Shown here in pieces: positions 7,612 through 17,475 of a DNA stretch of 64,000 nt (positions are counted from its first letter, which is position 1; each line of letters begins with the position of its first letter). The position numbers and the translations under genes were made by a program. The DNA is taken from NCBI GenBank assembly GCA_950295325.1, contig OX485807.1:46282440-46346439 (forward strand), in the 5' to 3' direction. The notes beneath the pieces were generated by a model, which did no database searches, was not told the DNA's origin, and saw only the letters and a program-made list of their open reading frames with translations. Source of the stretch: Polytrichum commune (taxonomy: Eukaryota > Streptophyta > Polytrichopsida > Polytrichales > Polytrichaceae).

Positions 7612-10059
7612 CAATCACAGGCTGTGCTGGCACCAAGTGGCAATCCTTCTATGAAGAAGAAAACCACGGAGTTTGACGATTGGCCAATTGAAGTGGGGCC
7701 AAAGCTTACTGGTGCTGAAGCACAAAAGGTACGGGCATTTATTCGCTCTTACCGTAATTGTTTTGCCTTTAGTCTTCATGATCTTGAAGGATATAAAGGT
7801 AAACCTGTTCGTATTCAACTCGAGGACGACCACCCTATTTTCAGACGGCCGTACAGATTTAGTACCTCTAAAAGGTTGGGTGTTCAAACTCGATGTCAAG
7901 AGTTATTGGCAGCGGAATTGATTGAACTCTCCAATGGAGAGTATGCTTGTGCCACGGTTATGCCGTCAAAGAAGGATATCTTTGGCAACTGGACGGAAAA
8001 ATGGATGTGTGGTGATTATCGTCCAGTCAACCGCAAGACCAAGTCGGATCAATATCCAATGCCGATGCCGGAGGAGTTGTTTGATGCACTAGGATTTTCT
8101 AGAATCTTCAGCACTTTGGATTTGAGGTCTGGTTATCACCAATTACCTTTGTTGTTGGGTGATCGGATGAAGACCGCATTTTGGGGAATTGATAAAGATG
8201 GCAAGGATCAACTTTATCATTGGAAATTTCTGCCATTTGGTCTCAAGAATGCACCAGCTGAATTTCAGCGGGTAATGGACCAATTATTGGCTGGTTTGCC
8301 GTTTGCTAGATGTTACATTGATGATGTTATTATCTTTAGTGACAGTCCACATGATCATGTGAGACATTTGCAAGCGGTATTTGAACGACTTCAACGGTGG
8401 GGACTCCGTTTACATCATGGGAAATGTAAGTTTTTCCATGATCAATTGCCCTATTTAGGCCACATGATTGTTCCTGGCGGTCTTGGTGTGCAACAGGCGA
8501 AGGTGGATGCTTTGCACAAAATTCCCGCACCTAGTGATGTACCACGGCTTCGTGCATTTCTAGGATTGGCAAATTATTATAGGAGGTTTGTCAAAAACTT
8601 TAGTTTGATTGCCAAACCGCTTACCATTCTCACGGGGAAAGACCAACCATGGATTTGGAGTCGGGAACAACAACAGGCATTTGATACATTGAAGCAGAGG
8701 CTCGGTTCAGCGCCAGTGCTTCGACGCCCGGATGTGTCTAGAGCTTTTCAATTGCACACGGATTGGAGTGCAGTGGGATTGGGAGCAGTATTGACACAGA
8801 AAGATGAAGAGGGAAAGGAATATGTGGTGGCTTATGCATCTAGAAGTAATAATAGTGCTGAATCCAATTATTCTTCTTATGAAGGCGAGGCCTTGGCGGC
8901 CGTTTGGGCCATTGCACATTTTCGACCTTATTTGTATGGGCAGAAGTTTACTTTGGTGACTGATCATCAGCCTTTAAAATGGCTTATGGAATCAGATAAG
9001 CTCACCGGAAAACTTGCTAGGTGGGCATTGTTACTTCAGGAATATGATTTTGAAGTTGTTCACCAAGCAGGAATTGCCAACTTGGATGCAGACGGATTGT
9101 CTCGCAATCCAAGTCCTTCAGATGAGGATTTAAATGGAGCCAGGTGGCATGGAGATTGTGATCGTGAGGCAGTGTCGGGTTGGCATGCTGCCACGTATCT
9201 CACAATGATGTCGGGATTGGCTGCTGAAATCCTTGTGGAAGAGCAAGATGAGGAGATTGATAAATCTCTCGTTGTTAGTGATGTGTGGGAAGACCAGGCG
9301 GTCTTGCACAAACTTCAACAAGGGATATTTCATCTTGGACTATTTTCTATGGAGCGAGATAGAGTTAGTCACCGGATAACAAGGTTTCGTTGGGCAAACA
9401 GCTTGTTATTTCGTGTGTGGCCGAACGGAACGAGGCGCATCGTTCCAAGGCCAGATCAAAGAGCTTCTTTGGTGCGGCAAGTGCACGAGGAGCTTGGACA
9501 TTTTGGAGTGCGAAGGACGCACTCTATGTTGCGCAACCAATATTGGTGGACTGGTATGTATCAACAGGTTGCCACTTATGTTTCTCGGTGTGAAGTATGT
9601 GACCGGGTCAGGTCAAGTTTTAATACTTTGTCACCTCAACTTCAGCCTTTACCTATTATGGGCTTGAGATATCGTTGGTCTTTGGATTTTGCCGGACCGC
9701 TTACTATCACTCCACGTGGTTCCAAGTATGTGCTTGTAATGGTGGAGCATTTTAGTAAGTGGATTGAACTCGTGGCTCTTCCCCAAAATTCCTCAGAATT
9801 GGTGGCTATGGCATTTCTTGATCGAGTTTTGGCACGGTTTGGAGCACCTGCAGAGGTGTTGACGGATCAAGGGAGAGAATTCCTTGGATCTTTCGAGGCT
9901 TTGTGTACCAAGGCTTTGATTGATCATCGGACAACTTCCAGAGATCACCCTGAGGCAGATGGCTTAGCTGAACGAGTTGTTCAGACAGTTAAGCGCGGTT
10001 TGCAGAAGTATGGATTGCTTCATGACAACCATCGCGATTGGGACTTGATGTTACCATAG
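7612..10059 (+). CDS. pol: Reverse transcriptase, RNase H and integrase core of the Gypsy element
   Basis: The segment is open from just after the TAG at 7609 to TAG at 10057-10059. The RT has GYHQLPLL, FGLKNAPAEFQRVMD and the catalytic YIDD at 8314-8325. RNase H starts near LHTDWSAVGLGAVLTQ (Asp codon 8761) and continues through YEGEALAAVWAI and VTDHQPLKWLM. Integrase has the H-H-C-C zinc module (HEELGHFG to CEVCD, about 9484-9603). The core triad is Asp 9685 (SLDFAG), Asp 9865 (LTDQG) and Glu 9970 (GLAERV). Every catalytic residue I can check is present, so enzymatic decay is limited to the stop codons. There is no methionine at the start, so translation must come from the upstream frame. 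Confidence 0.92.
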   Translation, partial: QSQAVLAPSGNPSMKKKTTEFDDWPIEVGPKLTGAEAQKVRAFIRSYRNCFAFSLHDLEGYKGKPVRIQLEDDHPIFRRPYRFSTSKRLGVQTRCQELLAAELIELSNGEYACATVMPSKKDIFGNWTEKWMCGDYRPVNRKTKSDQYPMPMPEELFDALGFSRIFSTLDLRSGYHQLPLLLGDRMKTAFWGIDKDGKDQLYHWKFLPFGLKNAPAEFQRVMDQLLAGLPFARCYIDDVIIFSDSPHDHVRHLQAVFERLQRWGLRLHHGKCKFFHDQLPYLGHMIVPGGLGVQQAKVDALHKIPAPSDVPRLRAFLGLANYYRRFVKNFSLIAKPLTILTGKDQPWIWSREQQQAFDTLKQRLGSAPVLRRPDVSRAFQLHTDWSAVGLGAVLTQKDEEGKEYVVAYASRSNNSAESNYSSYEGEALAAVWAIAHFRPYLYGQKFTLVTDHQPLKWLMESDKLTGKLARWALLLQEYDFEVVHQAGIANLDADGLSRNPSPSDEDLNGARWHGDCDREAVSGWHAATYLTMMSGLAAEILVEEQDEEIDKSLVVSDVWEDQAVLHKLQQGIFHLGLFSMERDRVSHRITRFRWANSLLFRVWPNGTRRIVPRPDQRASLVRQVHEELGHFGVRRTHSMLRNQYWWTGMYQQVATYVSRCEVCDRVRSSFNTLSPQLQPLPIMGLRYRWSLDFAGPLTITPRGSKYVLVMVEHFSKWIELVALPQNSSELVAMAFLDRVLARFGAPAEVLTDQGREFLGSFEALCTKALIDHRTTSRDHPEADGLAERVVQTVKRGLQKYGLLHDNHRDWDLMLP

Positions 10060-10755
10060 ATAGCAATGGGTTATCGTTTCAGCAGGTAATCATCTTTAGC
10101 ATCCTATAGTCCTTACCAACTCTTGTATGGACGGGAACCAATTTTACCTAGCTCGGTGCGAGAGAAATTGGCTCCCGTGGTAAACTTGGATGATCCAGAT
10201 GTTTGGGCTCAATGTCTTCATGACTGAGCAGCGTTCTTCCAAAAGGCCATGCCTATGGCTATGGAGAACTTAAATATTGCTCAACATCGTGATACATTAC
10301 GGTATGCCCGGATCCGCAGTGGAGCTTATCGACCTCAGGTTCGTAGATTTTCCAAGGGGGATTATGTTTACTTGCAACGGGAGGCGCCTACGACATTGGA
10401 TGTCAAGGCTGGGCGCATGATTTTGCGGGTAAAAGATGTCTTGCCAAGTGGTATATTATTGCTTGAAGGCAAGGATGGACGGGAATGTCGCGAGCATTCA
10501 AAGAATTGTGCTCCATGTCACCTTCCCATCGACGGCTCTGTGCATCCCGAGTTGGCGGTTGTACCACAGGGTCTGCCTTGTTATGTTTGTGGAGAGAAGA
10601 AATGAGCTGCAACAATGTTATTGTGCGACCAATGTCAACGTGGATGGCACATGGCATGTTTGACACCTCCCATTTTTATTCTTCCTTCTGGCAATTAGGT
10701 TTGTCCTCGTTGTCGGAAAGCCTCTCATTCCGTGGCCGTTAATGGTCATGATTGA
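10060..10755 (+). pseudogene. Integrase C-terminal domain and PHD finger, broken by stops
   Basis: The pol frame continues but meets TAA at 10087, TGA at 10225, TGA at 10603 and TAG at 10696 before the probable natural stop TGA at 10753. Between the stops the typical integrase tail is readable: SYSPYQLLYGREPI, then a basic region and a GPY/F-like beta module (RRFSKGDYVYLQRE, RVKDVLPSGILLLEG). Its last 45 residues form a PHD finger (separate entry). All stops are explained by single transitions, and no indel is needed to keep the frame. Confidence 0.82.
10579..10713 (+). other. C-terminal PHD finger of the retrotransposon polyprotein
   Basis: Read in the pol frame, eight zinc ligands appear at codons C10579, C10588, C10624, C10633, H10648, C10657, C10702 and C10711. 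The pattern is C-x2-C-x11-C-x2-C-x4-H-x2-C-x14-C-x2-C. This is the Cys4-His-Cys3 signature of PHD fingers, including the usual CDQCQRGWHMAC core and the final VCPRC. The residue two before the seventh Cys, normally Trp in PHD fingers, is a TAG here, one G-to-A change from TGG. A TGA lies between ligands 2 and 3. PHD fingers mostly read histone H3 tails, so this one sits where chromoviruses carry a chromodomain. All eight ligands survive despite the two stops. Confidence 0.85.
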
Positions 10756-11080
10756 GAATTTTGTGGATATTTACCTCATGTTTTAGTGGTAAAATTGTTA
10801 TTTAGTTGGTTGGAAATTTTATGGAATTAAGACCACATTGAAAGAGTTATCCAAGAATTCAACATTAAATGGTTGAAGGTGATTAAGGATGGGGCTCAAA
10901 TTGCACCCAGCCTATAGTTCTTGGATTACTTTCTCAATCATGAGTTTAATTCCTTAGATTACCACTACCCAATTGAATATGTATAGATGTAGCAACAACT
11001 TCATCATGTTCAACAACTCTACCGATGAGTGTGTGTGTTCCTAGCCGATTGGAGGGGCTCCTTATCTGCTAGTGGGGGCA
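10756..11080 (+). other. 3' untranslated region and candidate polypurine tract of the Gypsy element
   Basis: No coding potential is seen. The region ends in AGTGGGGGCA (11071-11080), a purine-rich tract placed where plus-strand priming would be expected, directly before the block A repeat. Confidence 0.5.
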
Positions 11081-11187
11081 CTTGAAGAGGTGGTTGTTTA
11101 GCATTTTAGTTTGCTATTTTATTTTGCTAATTGATGTTGACGACGACACTCGATCTGTTGTGTTTAACGATCTTAGTTTACACGACA
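11081..11187 (+). repeat. Block A, first copy (107 bp) before the 3' LTR
   Basis: The block CTTGAAGAGGTGG...CACGACA occurs here and again at 11594-11700 with one C/T difference at a CpG. It directly follows the purine tract and is separated by GC from the TGTCACG start of block B. The result is an A-B-A arrangement at the element's 3' end. Confidence 0.85.
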
Positions 11188-11189
11188 GC

Positions 11190-11700
11190 TGTCACGTGAG
11201 GTGACATCGGGGGCTAAGTCACGTCAATTTAGGAATAAATGGACTCCACTAGAAGTCCATGTGTGTTGGGATGAGTAACGGACTCCATTGGGAGTCCTAG
11301 TTAGTTGTTCATCCACTCCATGGATGAACTCCACATAGGATTGGGGTTGTATGGAGAGGAAGGCCTCTTGACTTGCCATTGTTGTCAAGTCAAGTCTTGT
11401 GAGTGTGTTTTGAGAGAGAGAGAGAGCTTGTTGTTGCTTTCTCATGGCTATGGTGTAATAGATTATGAGTAAAGCCTTTGCATTCTTTCTCCACCACTTG
11501 CACTCTTGGATTCTCCCTTCGTGGAGTGAGAGATAGCTTGACTCTTGTGTGTGAATTTTAGAGTTTCTTAAGCTTGGAGAGAGAAACCCTCATCTTGAAG
11601 AGGTGGTTGTTTAGCATTTTAGTTTGCTATTTTATTTTGCTAATTGATGTTGATGACGACACTCGATCTGTTGTGTTTAACGATCTTAGTTTACACGACA
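11190..11700 (+). repeat. 3' LTR (blocks B + A) of the Gypsy element
   Basis: Block B (11190-11593) matches the 5' LTR with two substitutions over about 400 bp, then joins block A (11594-11700), which ends ACGACA. TGTC at the start and GACA at the end form the expected terminal inverted repeat, and ATTA follows directly. An alternative reading is an LTR of 11083-11592, a circular permutation that begins TGAAG after the purine tract and ends CTCA. The sequence alone does not settle which is right. Confidence 0.75.
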
Positions 11701-13960
11701 ATTAGCTGGGTTGCGGTTGGGTCTGATGTGTGTCTGGTGCTGAATTCGCCTGTCGTCTTTGGTTGCAGTTGTTTGAATTTGGGCTGTGTTCTGGAGTGAT
11801 CTGCAATCAGGGTAACTTTGAGTGAGGTGGTCTTGGTGGGGTCTGCAATGTGCTGCATGTGAATGAGTGGGGAGGGGGAAGATGGTTACCTTGTGTGCGT
11901 TGGGGGTGTTATCCTGGTGGGGGCTGCTGACATTCGGTGTGGTATGCGTAGGCGTCTTGCGGGAGAGGGTAAGCGGCGTCCTGTTGGTGGCTGCAGCACG
12001 TCGGCCTTGCGGTGTGTGGGCTTGGTGTTGCGGGCTTTCGGTGTAGAGAATTGCTGCAGCTACGTCGGTGCTGATTCGGTGGTGGGCGGCTACTGTGTCA
12101 CTGGTGCTGTTGATGATGATTCGGGGGCGTCTGTGGTGTGCGCAGTGGTGAATTTCGGTAGGGTCTGGGTGTCGTGCTGCGTGGGAGGGGTTGCGGTCAG
12201 TGAGTATCGGTCGTGAGAGAGTGGAGTGGGGGGGATGAGGATTGTGGTGTGGAGAGGTGCATATGTGTGATGAGGGGTGAGTGATGACTAGAGTCGGGGA
12301 GGGTGGGGGAAGTGGGGATGAAGTGTTGTGAGGGAGAGAGGTGTGTGTGATTGTGAGTGAGTGGGAGTGGAAGTGAGGGATGTTGTGTTTGAGTGTGGGC
12401 GTATTAAGTAGTAATATATGGTAGCTAATGTTGGTGTTTGCTCGGGTGTCTGTGCTGGCTTTTTCGGGGAGGTTCTGGTGTGATTTTGGGTGTGCTAGGG
12501 TGGCTGATTTCTTGTGGCGGTTTGTGGGTGTCGTCTTTCGGCTAGTGGGATGCTTGGGGTCATTTTCTGTGTATCTGTCTGAGTAATGTTGGGTTTTATA
12601 GCGGAGTAGTAAATATTGTGTGAGGTTTTGTGTGATTTTGCTTGGTTTTCTTGATGCTGGTTGATTGTGTGGTACAGTTTGAGCGCACTGGTGTTGGGTG
12701 GAGGTTGTGCAAGCGTCTGTGTGTTGTGCATGTTGAGGTTGTCTTTCGTTGGGGGGTACCTCCTGCATCCACTGTTGGCATTTTCCTTCGCGGTGGCGTC
12801 TATCTTCCAAGTTCCAGGGTGTGGTTGAATGGGGTGACAGGAGGCAGATCGACCTTGGTAGGGGGTGGGCGTCTTGCAGAGGCGGGGATTGGAGGTTTAT
12901 GAGTGATGCTTTGGCCGACGGGGGCAGTGAGGGGTGCGCGACTAGTGAAGGGGGTAGGAGGCAGGGATCTTCTTACGGGCGCAGGCTGGTGTTAGTGTTA
13001 TTTTGGTGCTGGCTGGTTGCTTCTTCCGGCAGGCAGCATTCGTCGAGCTGGTGGGAGGCGGAGGAGGTGATACATCGGGATCGGCAAGTATGTGTTACTT
13101 TGTGTGGGGTGTTTTGAATGTGTTGATTGTATGAGAAGGTTTGATTGCACTGGTGTGCGCGTTTTTTCAGAGTTGTGTGGGTGTAGATTTGTATGTACTT
13201 CTGTGTGATGTTTGTGTGTGGATTGGTGAGGTCAAGGGTTAGGGTTTGAATGTACCTGTGTCTATTCGAGGTGGTCGTGCGCTCTTGGTGGGTGAAGGTT
13301 GTGCAAGTGTCTGTGTGTTGTATGTGTTGAGGCTGCCATTCGCGGGGGGATGTCTCCTGCGTCCAGCATCGGTGTTTTGTCCAGCATCCATTGTTCGAGG
13401 TCCAAGCTTCGCGGTGGTTTCTATCAGCCGAGATCCAGGCTTCGCGGTGGCGTCCATTTGTCAGGTTCCAGGATGTGGCTGAAGGGGGTGGCAGAAAGTA
13501 GATCGGCCTTGGTAGGAGGTGGGTCTCTTGCAGTGGCGGATAGTGGAGGTGTTGAGGTGATGCAGTGGCCGGCGGGAGCAATGGGGGATGCGCAGCTAGT
13601 GTAGGAGGTAGAGGACAGGGGTGTTTGATGCAATTCTTGTGCGGGGGAGTTGGGTAGATTAGGGTTAAGCAAGTAAGCGTGTAAAACACTATTTCAAATA
13701 AAGACAGCTGAGGTTGACGGCCTTTCTCTTGTTTCTGCCTGTGAGGTGGTTGTGTCTGTGTTGATGTTGTGTCGAGGGCCTTTCTCCTGTTAGCTCTTCC
13801 ATGTGTATGTTGGTGTGCGGAGTTCACCTCGGGGCTGGGCTTCTCTCTTGTGTGTCGCCATCTTCGCAGTAGGCTTGAGTTGCAGCGCCTCCGTTGTCGA
13901 CTCTGTTCCAGGCTGCATTCGATCTGTGTTGCGACCTGCGCTGCGGCCATCGCAAGAACT
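11701..13960 (-). mobile_element. 5' part of the LINE interrupted by the Gypsy element
   Basis: This TG-rich (CA-rich on the minus strand) segment continues the LINE at 1-1721. The minus frame from 12810 to 11704 is open and is in phase with the 1721-to-1 frame once the Gypsy insert and one ATTA are removed. Its product is His/Thr/Pro-rich and low in complexity, so part of the openness may be compositional. A second open stretch (13950-12973, minus) has the same composition. The 5' region contains two diverged tandem units with a period near 590 bp. The outer boundary near 13,960 is estimated from where the composition changes. Confidence 0.55.
12690..13560 (-). repeat. Two-copy tandem monomers in the LINE 5' region
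   Basis: GAGGTTGTGCAAGCGTCTGT near 12701 recurs as GAAGGTTGTGCAAGTGTCTG near 13292. After each, in the same order, come matching blocks: TCCTGC-TCCA, CGCGGTGGCGTC, GGTTCCAGG-TGTGG and AGATCG-CCTTGGTAGG. Tandem 5' monomers of this kind often carry LINE promoters. That role is inference. Confidence 0.65.
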
Positions 13961-14164
13961 CATCGGCTGTGGATCGGAAGGCTCCTAAATCTCCCAAACT
14001 ACTCTCATTATAACTCATGCTCTCCCAATAGCCTATTTGAAGGCAGGTTAGTGACATGGGCCCCATCAACATTAGCCAACGTGAAAACGCACTAAATTAT
14101 ATAATTACCCAGTGAAATTGTTTTTTACTGAGGCATAATATTATTTAGCAGTAGGCTCTTGCAC

Positions 14165-14360
14165 CGTGGGGTCGGTTTATATATATATATATATATTGAT
14201 TGAGACAGAAGGTTGACAAGCCAATGCCAAAGCACAGGAGGCGGTTGACTGTCTGGCAAGTTTTTTGTCAAGTAGAGAGGAGATTTCACAGTTGGGAATC
14301 GAACCGCCGACCTCTTCCTTGAGATTTGGGTATCTCTCCACCATCCTCCGGTAGTTTAGG
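14165..14360 (-). mobile_element. tRNA-derived SINE, minus strand
   Basis: On the minus strand, GGTTCGATTCCCAAC (around 14293-14307) matches an RNA polymerase III B box. A weak A-box-like GGATGGTGGAGAGATACCC lies about 35-50 bases upstream of it, as in a tRNA-derived SINE head. The body continues to GACAGTCAACCGCC and ends at CTTCTGTCTCAATCA beside a (TA)n tract (14178-14198). A related tail fragment occurs at 18058-18133. It does not fold as a complete tRNA gene by eye. Confidence 0.55.
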
Positions 14361-16440
14361 GTTGTCTCAGACCATGTGGGGTCGGAATTAACATGGGCAT
14401 ATTGTCAATTGGGGATGCCTTCCAAAATGAACAATGTTTTCTTATAATATTGCTCATCCTGACATAATTAATTGGCATAAGGGTATTTTTGAAACATATA
14501 AGATAGTAGTTTTCATTTTTAGGGTTTTATTCTACGGAAGTCATGTGGGGTGGGTGACCGGTTTGTGAGGTCATCGACATCTCTAACCCAACAATGTAGG
14601 AATTTGGGAAAGGATTTGCAATGGTGAAGCTCAGCCCAATGTTTGGGTAGCATGCTACTTACTAAGCATTCCCTTTTAGAAAAGGAATAGGCTCCATATG
14701 CTTAATAATGTTATGGAAGTAACATCATAGGCCAATAATTTGTCTATAGAGATCTACTTGAGATGAATCAACCACAAATAAATGGGGGGTGGTCCATGCT
14801 ATACTAAACTCTCTTTACCTCAATAATGTTGGGGGGAAACCCAACTCAAAGAGGTGGGTGTCTAGCCATGGCATGTTGGTGAGGAGGATCCTAGTCACAA
14901 GCCCCAATTCAATGACCACAAACTACACCAAACAATGGTTTCAATGTCACCTATACTATTTGTCTTGCTCGATGTGCTACCGTGCACATGTAGCACCCAA
15001 ATATGCCATTGCAATGCTAAATTTAAACCCGACATACCATGCATCATAGGCCACCCATACAACCACCTCCACCAAAACCCCCTAAACTCACAATACAATT
15101 AATAGAATTTACATATTGTAGTGATAGACGAAGAAGAAGAAGAAGAAGAAGAAGAACCACTCTTAAAAGCCACTACAAACATCCCATCAAATAAAAGCAT
15201 GGAAAGGTAAACTAAAACTCCATGTCACAAAGATTAAGAGTATATGTAGACAAATGAACACTATCACCACACAAAATGTAGACTCCCTACTAGTCCATAA
15301 ACAAAGACTAGAGAATCAACAATTTGGTGCACACCTTGAAGAACCGCCTTAGTTCATACATCGTAAAAGAAACATCAAAAAACACAAACGTATGTTGTCA
15401 AACTAGTGTTACATCTTGCAAGCAAAAAAACCCCCATCAAAACTCTCCCACGCCTACCATCAAACGACATGACAAAAAGTTTGGTAGTGGCACAAACATT
15501 GCTTTAGCTCAATTGCTTAGGATAGGTTGTTGGTTGGAACTACATCTCTTGCTTGTATTCACATAGCAATACCATGTCATTTCACAACCACACCCACTCA
15601 AACGAGCTCCACATGAATCAAACGCGGACTAGATATATGAAATTAATACTCACTCCCAACCAACACAAAGCTAATGGTTTGGTGTCCACTCACTACTGAA
15701 ATCATATCCTTATAGCCTACCTTTTGAAAATAATATACTTCCAGACACAATTACACGGTATTGGTTGTAGGCTATTGATTATAGTTAATGATTATTGGTT
15801 ACTAATGCAGTGTTTACTCTTTGCAAAGGGTGATATAATTTTACATCTAACATCATTATCCTTTAAGACGTGGCCATAAATGTCTTACAAAGAAACACCC
15901 TATATATTCACCCGGTCCCTGAAGACCATAGTTCTTCTTCTTCATCATCTTCTAGCTCAATACTATTTGTAAATTGTCCGTGTATTTTCACCAACACTAG
16001 ATGCGAATATGAGATTATTTGTCATTTCTTTAAAAAAAATTGGACATCATAGATTTACAATTTTCCAATTACTGTCACTACCAAATGTTTTTCCATCCAA
16101 AAATCAATTATCTATCACAAAATTTCATTATATACATGTTAATTAGGATGCAGAACATTGCAAAGTTGTTTCAATAATTTGCATTTGGATGACACGGCTT
16201 GTAAAGTTATTCATAAGAACTGTCACTAGAGAAGTTATGAGGGCGACTTAAAATAGCATATGACACTAAACACAATATTGAATGTAGTCCACTTACACAT
16301 ATGTGGCCATCATACATGGATGAATAAATATTTCATCTCAGTAATAACTAGGTCACGAGTTACTACAACATTCATGGTATTTAGTGTCACATGTAAAATA
16401 ACCTCTTTTGAGGCGTATGCTATATTACACTAATAATTCA
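14361..16440. other. Intergenic, no supported gene
   Basis: The stretch is AT-rich. The only clear structure is a (GAA)n microsatellite at 15127-15157 and a small TTC-rich run near 15933-15955. Reading frames here are short and have no recognisable domain. Confidence 0.6.
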
Positions 16441-16973
16441 ACAACTTTATCATTAATGTCACCTCGTGACACATGGCGTTCAAGTGTGCTTACTAATATC
16501 TTGGCATGAGTATGTTCGACAATGTTATGAGGCATATGCCTATATTATACAATGATTTACAAGTTGACTAAAGTGTACACGAATGACACTTGACATTAGC
16601 ATGGTAAAAGAGTATCTGCCTTGTGCATACTAAAATAAAAACACGTGACACTTGCATCATTATGCTCAATAATACCTTCCCTTGCATACTAAAAGACAAG
16701 ACTTGTATCTCAAGTAGCCCAATATGTTATAGTAAATGTCAACGTAAATAATTTTCACTTACAAAAGTTACATATGTCGAGATATAGTATCATATTGGCA
16801 AGTAGTGGATGTGAAACGTTGAAACCTTGAGGCATCTACTTTAGGCCCTTCGCAAATAGTGTACGTGACACTAAATACCATCAATGGTGTACCTGAAACC
16901 ATGCTTAATTTTTTCAGTGCCAAAAGACCACGTTAAATCATATGGAACTTGAATGGAAGTGTTGCTTTAGCTC

Positions 16974-17475
16974 AGGGCCGCTTCACACACGAGACTGAGA
17001 GCCCATGACCATTACACTTCAAGCACTCTCATTGGTGGAGAAGGCGGTCCTGGTCCAAGTTCGCTTCACACTACGTTTGAGGGACCAATGGAGTATGTGA
17101 ATGCAAGATGGATGTAAAGTCTACATGGATTCCTACATGGCATCACATGGACCTTGTTTCATGGTCTCTTAAACTATTTTCAAAAAACCATCTATGGGAG
17201 GTAGTCCTAACACATAACCAAGAGACCATGGCACTCTGAACGCTCACAATCGTTGGTTTATTCTATTTTATCATGTGTAAGGACCACCATGAATAGAAAT
17301 TCATTGAAATAGCATTTGGTTGAGGGCCCGGTCACATATGACTTCACACTACACTTGAGGGTCCGTGACCACACTAGATGAGTTTGGAAGTGTGTTGGGA
17401 CGGCCTTTGGACACTTTCTTTCGGGCTCTCACAATTTCATGGTCATGGCTCTTGGCTCGTGTGTGAAGTGGCCCT
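16974..17475. mobile_element. MITE-like element with long terminal inverted repeats
   Basis: The left end AGGGCCGCTTCACACACGAG and the reverse complement of the right end, AGGGCCACTTCACACACGAG, match in 19 of 20 positions. Similarity continues through GAGCCCATGACCAT / GAGCCATGACCAT. Further copies of TTCACACTACRYTTGAGGG inside form a secondary inverted repeat. There is no open reading frame, and I could not identify a target duplication. Confidence 0.6.

Larger units (their letters stand above)
1722..11700 (+). mobile_element. Ty3/Gypsy LTR retrotransposon carrying a DNA methyltransferase and a PHD finger
   Basis: This full-length LTR retrotransposon starts TGTCACG and ends CACGACA (TGTC...GACA termini). 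ATTA lies on both sides (1718-1721 and 11701-11704), a candidate 4-bp target duplication. Taking out the element and one ATTA rejoins a single minus-strand LINE frame. The order is 5' LTR, a long untranslated leader, Gag, zinc knuckles, protease, cytosine methyltransferase, RT, RNase H, integrase, PHD finger, a purine-rich tract, 3' LTR. All coding parts are in one frame (3514-10755), interrupted by seven stops but no indels. The LTR copies differ by two substitutions over about 400 bp, so the insertion is recent. Protease, RT, RNase H and integrase order places it in Ty3/Gypsy. It has no chromodomain. Confidence 0.93.

Noticed and set aside
12973-13950. A separate 325-codon minus-strand gene
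   Set aside because: Its His/Thr/Pro-rich product, like the whole CA-rich LINE 5' region, can stay open by composition alone. No domain is visible, so I keep it as part of the LINE.
14285-14345. A tRNA gene on the minus strand
   Set aside because: The B box is good, but the acceptor and anticodon arms do not pair by eye, and a related fragment with a long target duplication at 18,058 points to a SINE.
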